Source: Rhodopseudomonas palustris HaA2
GTDB lineage: Bacteria > Pseudomonadota > Alphaproteobacteria > Rhizobiales > Xanthobacteraceae
Direction of reading: 5' to 3'
NCBI RefSeq assembly: GCF_000013365.1
Contig: NC_007778.1
Span: 1,736,001-1,800,000, forward strand
DNA: 64,000 nt
Shown: positions 47,538 to 56,088 of the stretch, piece after piece
Numbering within the stretch: position 1 is the first letter of the stretch
Layout: each line of letters opens with the position of its first letter
The notes under the pieces: generated by a model
The model's input: the letters and a program-made list of their open reading frames with translations, nothing else
Databases searched by the model: none
Told to the model about the DNA's origin: nothing
Made by a program: the position numbers and the translations under genes

Positions 47538-48656
47538 ATGCAAAGAACCAAAGCCCCGTTCCGAGCCGACGAGGTCGGCAGCCTGTTGCGGCCGCAGAGC
47601 ATCAAGGAGGCGCGCGCCAGGCTGGAGAAGGGCGAAATCTCCGCCGCCGATCTGAAGAAGATCGAGGACATGGAGATCGAGAAGATCGTCCACAAGCAGT
47701 CGGCGATCGGCCTCAAGCTCGCCACTGACGGCGAATTCCGCCGCTCCTGGTGGCACTTCGATTTCCTGGCCAAGCTGACCGGCTGCGAACTCTACCATCC
47801 CGACACCGGCATCCAGTTCGCCGGCGTGCAGACCCGCAATGATTCGATCCGGGTGATCGGCAAGCTCGACTTTCCCGACGACCATCCGATGCTCGAGCAT
47901 TTCCGCTTCCTGAAGAAGCACGCCGACGTCGCCCATGTCACCGCCAAGATGACGATCCCGTCGCCGGCGGTGCTGCATTTCCGCGGCGGCCGCAAGGCGA
48001 TCTCCAAGGAGGTCTATCCCGATCTCGACGGCTTCTTCGAGGATCTGGCCAAGACCTACCGCAAGGCGGTGAAGGCGTTCTACGACGCCGGCTGCCGCTA
48101 TCTGCAGTTCGACGACACCGTGTGGGCTTATCTGTGCTCGCCGGACGAACTGGAGAAGGCCCGCGCCCGCGGCGACGATCCGGACAATCTGCAGCAGATC
48201 TACGCCCGTGTGATCAACTACGCGATCGCCGAACGCCCGGCCGATATGGTGATCACTACCCACGTCTGCCGCGGCAATTTCCGCTCGACCTGGATCTCCT
48301 CCGGCGGCTACGAGCCGGTGGCCGAGACGCTGCTCGCCGGCATCAATTACGACGGCTATTTCCTGGAATACGATTCCGAACGCGCCGGCGGCTTCGAGCC
48401 GCTGCGGTTTTTGCCGAAGGGCAACAAGGTCGTGGTGGTCGGCGTCATCACCTCGAAATTCGGCGAGCTGGAAAACAAGGACGACATCAAGCGTCGTCTG
48501 GAGGAAGCCGCCAAATTCGCGCCGCTGGAGCAGCTCGCACTGTCGCCGCAATGCGGCTTCGCCTCGACCGAGGAAGGCAACATCCTCAGCGAGCAGGAGC
48601 AGTGGGACAAGCTGCAGCTTGCGGTCGAAGTGTCGCGCGAGGTCTGGGGCAAGTAG
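47538..48656 (+). CDS. MetE-like (cobalamin-independent methionine synthase family II) protein
   Basis: A 372-residue protein matching the C-terminal catalytic half of MetE, as in YxjG-type proteins. DEVGSLLRP at the start and the zinc-ligand candidates in VITTHVCRGNF (His, Cys) and SPQCGFAST (Cys) are visible. MetE transfers a methyl group to homocysteine, but the short paralogues lack the folate-binding half and have varied or unknown donors. ATG 47538 has AGGGAG seven bases before it. The 20-bp gap to livF suggests it belongs to LIV operon 3, so the transported compound may be the methyl donor or acceptor; that is inference. Confidence 0.87.
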   Translation: MQRTKAPFRADEVGSLLRPQSIKEARARLEKGEISAADLKKIEDMEIEKIVHKQSAIGLKLATDGEFRRSWWHFDFLAKLTGCELYHPDTGIQFAGVQTRNDSIRVIGKLDFPDDHPMLEHFRFLKKHADVAHVTAKMTIPSPAVLHFRGGRKAISKEVYPDLDGFFEDLAKTYRKAVKAFYDAGCRYLQFDDTVWAYLCSPDELEKARARGDDPDNLQQIYARVINYAIAERPADMVITTHVCRGNFRSTWISSGGYEPVAETLLAGINYDGYFLEYDSERAGGFEPLRFLPKGNKVVVVGVITSKFGELENKDDIKRRLEEAAKFAPLEQLALSPQCGFASTEEGNILSEQEQWDKLQLAVEVSREVWGK

Positions 48657-48666
48657 GCCGCACCCT

Positions 48667-48750
48667 CGTCATTGCGAGGTGCGCAGCGACGAAGCAATCC
48701 AGGATCTTACGCTCGGCGCACTGGATTGCTTCGCTTCGCTCGCAATGACG
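48667..48750. repeat. Palindromic repeat of the CGTCATTGCGAG family
   Basis: An 84-bp near-palindrome bounded by CGTCATTGCGAG and CTCGCAATGACG with inner arms GAAGCAATCC and GGATTGCTTC. It starts 11 bp after the MetE-like stop codon. Confidence 0.9.
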
Positions 48751-48808
48751 GCGATTGGGCGTTGATTTTGCGGCCTGTATTGTCGGTCGGACTCTCAGGC
48801 GCACGATA

Positions 48809-48829
48809 GGACCGCGCATCGCGCGGTCC
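48809..48829. terminator. Perfect 9-bp hairpin downstream of ugd
   Basis: GGACCGCGC, loop ATC, GCGCGGTCC form a perfect stem about 50 bp after the ugd stop codon (ugd reads leftwards). No T-run follows in either direction, so it is only a possible terminator or mRNA end stabiliser. Confidence 0.35.
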
Positions 48830-48878
48830 CCATTGCTCCGCTCGACTGGCCGCTCAGTTCAGCTCAGCCGACCGACGT

Positions 48879-50186
48879 TCAGCTCGGCCGCCCGACGCTG
48901 TGATACACGAAGCCGTGCTCGGCCATCTGGTCGGCGCGGTAGACGTTGCGCAGGTCGACGATCACCGGCTGCTGCATCGCGGCCTTCAGCCGCGGCAGGT
49001 CGAGCGCACGAAACTGCACCCATTCGGTGACGATCACCAGCGCGTCGGCGCCCGCGGCGCACGTATAAGCATCGTCGCAATAGGTGATATCCGGCAGCTC
49101 GGCCTTCGCCTGCGCCATGCCGACCGGGTCGAACGCCCGGACCTTGGCGCCCATGTCCATCAGCCCGGTCACCAGCGGGATCGACGGCGCCTCGCGCATG
49201 TCGTCGGTGTCCGGCTTGAAGGTGAGGCCGAGCACCGCGACGGTCTTGCCGCGCAGGCTGCCGCCGAGCGCGTGTGCGACCTTGCGGGCCATCGCGCGCT
49301 TGCGGTTGTCGTTGACCGCCAGCACCGCCTCGACGATGCGCAGCGGCACCTCGTGGTCGGCGCCGATCTTGACCAGCGCGCGGGTGTCCTTGGGAAAGCA
49401 CGAGCCGCCGAAGCCCGGGCCGGCATGCAGGAATTTGGGGCCGATGCGGTTGTCCATGCCGATGCCGCGAGCGACGTCCTGAACGTCGGCGCCGACCTTT
49501 TCGGCGAGATCGGCCATCTCGTTGATGAAGGTGATCTTGGTCGCCAGGAACGCGTTGGCGGCGTATTTGATCAGTTCGGCGGTGCGCCGCGCGGTGTACA
49601 TCAGCGGGCCCTGGTTGAGCGACAGCGGCCGATAGATTTCGCCGAGCACTTTCCGCGCGCGCTCGTCGGAAGTGCCGATCACGATCCGGTCCGGGAACTT
49701 GAAGTCGCGGATCGCTGCGCCCTCGCGCAGGAATTCCGGATTGGAAGCGACCGCGGCGTCGGCGTCCGGATTGGTCTCGCGGATCAGCCGTTCGACCTCG
49801 TCGCCGGTGCCGACCGGGACCGTCGACTTGGTCACCACCACGGTGAACCCCTTCAGCGCCGCGGCGATCTCGCGCGCCGCCGCATAGACATAGCTGAGAT
49901 CGGCATGGCCGTCGCCGCGCCGCGACGGCGTGCCCACCGCGATGAACACCGCGTCGGCCTCGCCCACCGGCGCCGTCAGATCGGTGGTGAAGCCCAGCCG
50001 GCCCGCCTTGACGTTCGCGGCCACCAGTTCGTCGAGTCCCGGCTCGTAGATCGGAATCTCGCCGCGATGCAGCGCTGCGATCTTGCCGGCATCCTTGTCG
50101 ACACACACCACATCATGGCCGAAATCGGCAAAGCAGGCCCCCGACACCAGCCCCACATAGCCGGTTCCGATCATCGCTATTCGCAT
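48879..50186 (-). CDS. ugd: UDP-glucose 6-dehydrogenase
   Basis: A 435-residue enzyme that oxidises UDP-glucose to UDP-glucuronate. IGTGYVGLVSGACFADFGHDV is the NAD site, YEPGLDEL and KSTVPVGTG follow, and the nucleophile Cys263 lies in GGSCFPKDTRAL. ATG 50186 fits family starts (MRIAMIGTGYVG); the longer frame to 50267 is not conserved. Its product is the substrate of the uronate epimerase at 15867. The upstream region contains twin palindromes that belong to the divergent gene at 50378 but could also affect ugd. Confidence 0.95.
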   Translation of the reverse strand: MRIAMIGTGYVGLVSGACFADFGHDVVCVDKDAGKIAALHRGEIPIYEPGLDELVAANVKAGRLGFTTDLTAPVGEADAVFIAVGTPSRRGDGHADLSYVYAAAREIAAALKGFTVVVTKSTVPVGTGDEVERLIRETNPDADAAVASNPEFLREGAAIRDFKFPDRIVIGTSDERARKVLGEIYRPLSLNQGPLMYTARRTAELIKYAANAFLATKITFINEMADLAEKVGADVQDVARGIGMDNRIGPKFLHAGPGFGGSCFPKDTRALVKIGADHEVPLRIVEAVLAVNDNRKRAMARKVAHALGGSLRGKTVAVLGLTFKPDTDDMREAPSIPLVTGLMDMGAKVRAFDPVGMAQAKAELPDITYCDDAYTCAAGADALVIVTEWVQFRALDLPRLKAAMQQPVIVDLRNVYRADQMAEHGFVYHSVGRPS

Positions 50187-50282
50187 TTCACGCTCTTTTG
50201 GCTGCAAACCGGCAGAACGCCGGCGTCGATGCCTCTTAGCAGACCGAGTCCGGTTTAAAAATAACACGAGCCCAGATGAGTG

Positions 50283-50314
50283 GGTTATACTATTTTCGCG
50301 GATTTAGTATAACC
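50283..50314. promoter_or_regulatory. Palindrome 1 (operator candidate) upstream of nucleotidyltransferase gene
   Basis: Arms GGTTATACTA (50283-50292) and TAGTATAACC (50305-50314) are perfectly complementary, separated by 12 bp TTTTCGCGGATT. TATACT and TAGTAT also resemble -10 boxes. It lies between ugd and the gene at 50378. Confidence 0.75.
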
Positions 50315-50340
50315 AGACTTTCCGCGAGCTTCATTCGCGC

Positions 50341-50366
50341 TATACTGTTTTCGCGAAAATAGTATA
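50341..50366. promoter_or_regulatory. Palindrome 2 (operator candidate) upstream of nucleotidyltransferase gene
   Basis: TATACTGTTTTCG and CGAAAATAGTATA form a 26-bp palindrome with a single mismatch. It repeats the same outer and core sequence as palindrome 1, centre to centre 55 bp away, about five helical turns. It ends 11 bp before the start codon at 50378, so a bound protein would block translation or transcription start. Confidence 0.78.
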
Positions 50367-50377
50367 ACGAGGTTCCC

Positions 50378-51520
50378 ATGGCGGCATCCGCCGCGCTCGA
50401 TATCTCATACCAGACCCTCTACTCTGAACTCGTCCAGCGCTGCATGGACGGTAGCTTCACGTCCGAGTTTTCTGCCCACGGACGCTTCGTCGCCGTCGAG
50501 GTAAAGAACAGGAAATACTGGTATTTTGACACCCCGAATCCTGAATCTGGCGCACAGAAACGGCGATACATCGGTCCCGTCGACGATCCGGACATCACTA
50601 AACGCGTCGAAGCGTTCAAGGATCTCAAGGCGGACCTGAAGGGGCGCCGGCGTCTGGTCGCCACGCTGACGCGCGAAGCCTATTTGCCCCGGCCGCTGAT
50701 GACGAGCGGCCAGGTGGTCGAGGCATTGGCGAAGGCCGGCTTCTTCCGTCTCCGCGGGGTCTTGATAGGGACCGTTGCGTACCAATGCTATTCCGGCGTG
50801 CTCGGCCGCCGCCTCAACGCTACCGCGATGCAGACGGGCGACGCCGATTTCGCGCAGTTTCACGAGATCTCGGTGGCGGTCGGCGACAGCCTTCCGCCGA
50901 TCCTGGACGTTCTTCGCAGCGTCGACGACACCTTCCGCGAAATCCCCAGCCAGATGGATGGGCGCGTCTCCACGCAGTTCGTCTCGCGCAACAACTTCAA
51001 GGTCGAATTTCTGACGCCGAACCGCGGTCCGGACGATTTCGCAGGCAAGCCGGTCCGAATGCCGGCATTGGGGGGCGTCGCAGCGTCACCGCTGCGCTTT
51101 CTCGACTTCCTGATCCGTCATCCGGTTCGGGCCGTGCTGCTGCACGGAGCTGGCGTGCCGGTTCTCGTTCCGTCCCCCGAACGCTATGCCGTGCACAAGC
51201 TTATCGTCGGATCCTGCCGAAGGGAGGATCCGGACACCGCGAGCAAGGCGGCCAAGGATCGCCTGCAGGCCAAATCCATCATGGAGGCGATGATCGCCAA
51301 CCGGCAGCAAGACGATCTGGCCGCCGCCTATATGGAGGCCTGGGACCGCGGTGATCATTGGGTCGCCGCGATCCGCACCAGTCTGGCGACCTACGACGAT
51401 CAGTTCCGCAGTTTGCTCGCCGAGGAAATCGGCAAGGGAATCAAGAACAACGACGCCGAGCCAAGCGACTACGGCCTGGGCGGCGAACCGAAGGAAGCGA
51501 TCTCGCCGGGGCCGAGATAG
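50378..51520 (+). CDS. GSU2403-type nucleotidyltransferase-fold protein
   Basis: A 380-residue protein. The central part has an NTase-fold motif: LIGTVAYQCY followed by the metal-binding pair Asp155-x-Asp157 (TGDADFA), and LPSP-like ERYAVHKLIV further on. The N-terminal 120 residues are of unknown fold. I recognise it as the GSU2403 family, whose members are uncharacterised; NTase folds are frequent in toxins and in defence systems, so a role there is possible but not shown. No antitoxin-like gene is adjacent. The twin palindromes just upstream indicate tight control, perhaps autoregulation. Confidence 0.75.
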   Translation: MAASAALDISYQTLYSELVQRCMDGSFTSEFSAHGRFVAVEVKNRKYWYFDTPNPESGAQKRRYIGPVDDPDITKRVEAFKDLKADLKGRRRLVATLTREAYLPRPLMTSGQVVEALAKAGFFRLRGVLIGTVAYQCYSGVLGRRLNATAMQTGDADFAQFHEISVAVGDSLPPILDVLRSVDDTFREIPSQMDGRVSTQFVSRNNFKVEFLTPNRGPDDFAGKPVRMPALGGVAASPLRFLDFLIRHPVRAVLLHGAGVPVLVPSPERYAVHKLIVGSCRREDPDTASKAAKDRLQAKSIMEAMIANRQQDDLAAAYMEAWDRGDHWVAAIRTSLATYDDQFRSLLAEEIGKGIKNNDAEPSDYGLGGEPKEAISPGPR

Positions 51521-51697
51521 AATGGATGGCTGGCCGCGTCGAAGGCGGCTGGCCGGTCGGTATCGCGACGATCCTCGCCGACGGAGGTCAATCCGGTTGA
51601 GCGGGTGGTTCCGTCGAACCGTCCCGATATTGCATTCCGGCGGTGGGCAGGTCATGGTGCGGCCCCGACCTGAAAGCCATCTGCCCACCGCCGGATC

Positions 51698-53050
51698 ATG
51701 AAGAACGACCCGCTCCTCGGCCGGATTTCCGACTATTGCCGCCAGGCGGGGATGGCCGAGACCACGTTCGGCCGCCGCGCGGTCAATGACGGCAAGCTGG
51801 TGCAGCGGCTGCGCGAGGGCAAGCGCATCACCGTCGACACGCTGGAGCGGATCGAGGCCTTCGTCGCGGCGGGGCTCGGCACCGCGCCGCCGCCACGCGG
51901 GCTGGTGGTGCCGCCGGAGCGGCGCGACCCGCGCAGCAATTTCCGGTTTTTCGAGAATCGGCAGAAATATCTGCTGTTCGTCCACACCTGCAGCGAAAAG
52001 CGCGTGGTCGCCGATCGCGTTGCGCTGGAACTGGGCAGCATCCATCCGCGGCCGCCGGCGCTGCGGGTGTTCGACGCCGGCTGTGGCGACGGCACCGTGC
52101 TGGCGCGGGTGCTGCGGGCGATGCACGGCCGGTTCCCGCACATGCCGTTCTACGTCGCCGGCAAGGAACTCAGCGTCGAAGACGTCCGGCTGACGCTGGA
52201 CAAGGTTCCGGACCGGCTGTTCGAGCATCCGGCGACCGTGTTTGTTCTCACCAATATGTACTTCGCCGAAGCGCCCTGGCTGACGCCGGCCTCGCCCACG
52301 GCGGCGGCCGGGATGATCTGGCACGAGGTGGCGCTGCGCGGCGCCTCGTCGGGCGAATTCGAGACCCAGATCGCCGAACTGGCGCCGTTTCTGCAGGACA
52401 ATTGGCGCGCCAGCGTCTCGCCGCGCACCGGGATGCCGGTCTATGAGCGGCCGGCGGCGATCGTGCTGTATCGCGAGGACCACCGGTTCCTGCTCGATTC
52501 GGTGATCCCGCGGGCCGGCCGCACCGAGGCGAATTTCGACCTGATCATCGCCTCGCAGCCCTATCGGGCCAAATCCAGCGTGAATTTCCGCGCCAAACGC
52601 ATCATTGCGCCGCTGGCGCGGGCGCTGCGGGCGGGCGGGCGGCTGATCGGAATCCACTCCCATGGGGGCGACCCGGGGCTGGAAATCATCCAGTCGGTCT
52701 GGCCGGAGGAAAATCCTTTTTCGGTGAGCCGGCATGAGTTGTTGCGCGCGGTCAAATACGAGCTGGGATCAGCCGGTAGAGATCTCAATTTTAACGCTTA
52801 TGCGGATAGCCGGTCGATCTTTCGTTATGATATGGAAGCGCTGCCAAACGAGGTCACCGGGTCGATCGGCAATTCGACCGCCTTTGCAGCCTGGAATGCG
52901 GCGGTGTATGTCGCCCAGATCGAGGACGATCGACTGACGGAAACGACCCAGGGCGGCCAATATCTCGATGCCACCAGAGAGGTTCTGCGCAAGCACAGCG
53001 GGCTCTGGTTTTACGACGAATCCTACGTCATCTCGCGCCGGCGCGACTGA
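51698..53050 (+). CDS. HTH domain-SAM methyltransferase-like fusion protein
   Basis: A 450-residue protein. Residues 1-60 resemble a lambda-repressor-like helix-turn-helix ([35 protein letters not shown] pattern, in which the [12 protein letters not shown] turn is typical). From about residue 118 a class I methyltransferase motif appears ([17 protein letters not shown]) with the later strand [16 protein letters not shown]. The enzyme activity is likely but unproven. It ends 59 bp before metK on the same strand and could be a SAM-responsive regulator or a methyltransferase linked to the cycle. I do not recognise a named family. Confidence 0.75.
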   Translation: MKNDPLLGRISDYCRQAGMAETTFGRRAVNDGKLVQRLREGKRITVDTLERIEAFVAAGLGTAPPPRGLVVPPERRDPRSNFRFFENRQKYLLFVHTCSEKRVVADRVALELGSIHPRPPALRVFDAGCGDGTVLARVLRAMHGRFPHMPFYVAGKELSVEDVRLTLDKVPDRLFEHPATVFVLTNMYFAEAPWLTPASPTAAAGMIWHEVALRGASSGEFETQIAELAPFLQDNWRASVSPRTGMPVYERPAAIVLYREDHRFLLDSVIPRAGRTEANFDLIIASQPYRAKSSVNFRAKRIIAPLARALRAGGRLIGIHSHGGDPGLEIIQSVWPEENPFSVSRHELLRAVKYELGSAGRDLNFNAYADSRSIFRYDMEALPNEVTGSIGNSTAFAAWNAAVYVAQIEDDRLTETTQGGQYLDATREVLRKHSGLWFYDESYVISRRRD

Positions 53051-53078
53051 CACTTCAGGGATATCATTCACGAAAACG

Positions 53079-53095
53079 CCGCCGGGGTCCGGCGG
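53079..53095 (+). promoter_or_regulatory. Leader hairpin before metK
   Basis: CCGCCGG, loop GGT, CCGGCGG form a perfect 7-bp stem 14 bp before the metK start, directly before the AAGGGG ribosome site. It could influence metK translation. The sequence does not match SAM-II or SAM/SAH riboswitch consensus that I know. Confidence 0.4.
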
Positions 53096-53109
53096 ACAAG
53101 GGGTTGGTG

Positions 53110-54306
<1,197 letters not shown>

Positions 54307-54319
54307 CTAGACCGAACAG

Positions 54320-54344
54320 CCTCTCCCGGTCTTGCCGGGGGAGG
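54320..54344 (+). terminator. GC-rich hairpin after metK
   Basis: CCTCTCCCGG, loop TCTTG, CCGGGGGAGG form a 10-bp stem with one G-U pair, 13 bp after the metK stop. No T-run follows, so it may stabilise the mRNA end rather than terminate. Confidence 0.4.
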
Positions 54345-54350
54345 TCTCGC

Positions 54351-54461
54351 CGTCATCCTGAGGTGCGAGCCTCTTCGGCGAGCCTCGAAGGATGACCCGA
54401 CGAAGTGCCTGCAGCCATCCTTCGAGGCGCGCACGAGGGGTGCGCGCACCTCAGGATGACG
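54351..54461. repeat. Palindromic repeat of the CGTCATCCTGAGG family, copy 2
   Basis: A 111-bp element bounded by CGTCATCCTGAGGTGCG and CGCACCTCAGGATGACG, with inner CCTCGAAGGATGA and CATCCTTCGAGG arms. It lies between metK and ahcY. Confidence 0.92.
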
Positions 54462-54546
54462 CTGAGCCTGCAGGACCGCCTCGAAATGCCCCAATCAGTT
54501 TGTAGTGCTCAGTTCGACTGACACAGACATCAGGAAACCCATCCGC

Positions 54547-55962
54547 ATGACCGCCAAGTTCACCGATTACATCGTCAAGGACATCGGCCTCGCCGAGTTC
54601 GGCCGCAAGGAGATCTCGCTGGCCGAGACCGAAATGCCCGGCCTGATGGCGACGCGCGAGGAATACGGCCCCAAGCAGCCCCTGAAGGGCGCGCGGATCG
54701 CCGGCTCGCTGCACATGACGATCCAGACCGCGGTGCTGATCGAGACGCTGGTCGCGCTCGGCGCCGACGTGCGCTGGGTGTCGTGCAACATCTATTCGAC
54801 CCAGGACCACGCCGCCGCGGCGATCGCCGCCGCCGGCATTCCGGTGTTCGCCATCAAGGGCGAGAGCCTGGAAGACTATTGGGACTACACCGCCCGGATG
54901 TTCGACTGGCACGGCGGCGGCACCCCGAACATGATCCTCGATGACGGCGGCGACGCCACCATGTACGTCCATCTCGGCCTGCGCGCCGAGAACGGCGACA
55001 CCGCCTTCCTCGACAAGCCCGGCTCCGACGAGGAGGTGATCTTCTTCGCGCTCTTGAAGAAGCAGCTCAAGGAGAAGCCGAAGGGCTACTTCGCCGAGAT
55101 CGCCAAGAACATCCGGGGCGTCTCCGAAGAGACCACCACGGGCGTGCACCGGCTCTACGACATGCAGAAGGCCGGCACGCTGCTGTGGCCGGCCATCAAC
55201 GTCAACGACTCGGTCACCAAGTCGAAATTCGACAACCTCTATGGCTGCCGTGAGTCGCTGGTCGACGGCATCCGCCGCGGCACCGACGTGATGCTGTCCG
55301 GCAAGGTGGCGATGGTCGCGGGCTTCGGCGACGTCGGCAAGGGCTCGGCCGCCTCGCTGCGCCAGGCCGGCTGCCGTGTGATGGTGTCCGAAGTCGATCC
55401 GATCTGCGCGCTGCAGGCGGCGATGGAAGGCTATCAGGTCGTGACCATGGAAGACGCGGCGCCGCTCGCCGACATCTTCGTCACCGCCACCGGCAACAAG
55501 GACATCATCACCATCGAGCACATGCGCGCGATGAAGGATCGCGCCATCGTCTGCAACATCGGCCATTTCGACAACGAGATCCAGATCGCGCATCTCAAGA
55601 ACCTGAAGTGGGACAACATCAAGCCGCAGGTCGACGAGATCACCTTCCCGGACGGCAAGCGCATGATCCTGCTGTCCGAAGGCCGCCTCGTGAACCTCGG
55701 CAACGCGATGGGGCATCCGTCCTTCGTGATGTCGGCCTCCTTCACCAACCAGACGCTGGCGCAGATCGAACTGTTCGCCAACAACAAGGACGGCAAGTAC
55801 AAGAAGGAAGTCTACGTCCTGCCGAAGTCGCTGGATGAGAAGGTCGCCCGCCTGCACCTCGCCAAGATCGGCGTCAAGCTCACCGAACTGCGCAAGGACC
55901 AGGCCGACTACATCGGCGTCAAGGTCGAGGGGCCGTTCAAGGCGGATCATTACCGGTATTGA
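54547..55962 (+). CDS. ahcY: Adenosylhomocysteinase
   Basis: A 471-residue enzyme that hydrolyses S-adenosylhomocysteine, the product of SAM-dependent methylation. It is recognised by [29 protein letters not shown], the NAD site [18 protein letters not shown] and the C-terminal KADHYRY. ATG 54547 is preceded by AGGAA ten bases upstream; the reading from 54505 has no conserved start. It ends before a strong terminator. Confidence 0.97.
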
Positions 55963-55979
55963 GATTCATCGTAATACGG

Positions 55980-56012
55980 AAATGGCCGGGGGATTCCCCG
56001 GCCATTTTTTTT
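55980..56012 (+). terminator. Rho-independent terminator of ahcY
   Basis: AAATGGCCGGGG and CCCCGGCCATTT form a perfect 12-bp stem with loop GATT, followed by more T (eight in the run). It lies 17 bp after the ahcY stop codon and marks the left edge of the McrBC island. Confidence 0.92.
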
Positions 56013-56088
56013 GCTAGCATTTCTCTATTTTCAAGTGTGATTGCGTCTGGGTGCAAATTCAGTCCGTATTTCGCAAGACGGGGGCGAT

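Noticed and set aside
53051-53109. A SAM-II or SAM/SAH riboswitch before metK
   Set aside because: The leader is short and none of the conserved segments of those classes is present. Only a simple hairpin can be supported.
54307-54546. An S-adenosylhomocysteine riboswitch before ahcY
   Set aside because: The interval is taken up by a GC hairpin and a dispersed repeat copy, and no SAH-riboswitch core motif is visible.
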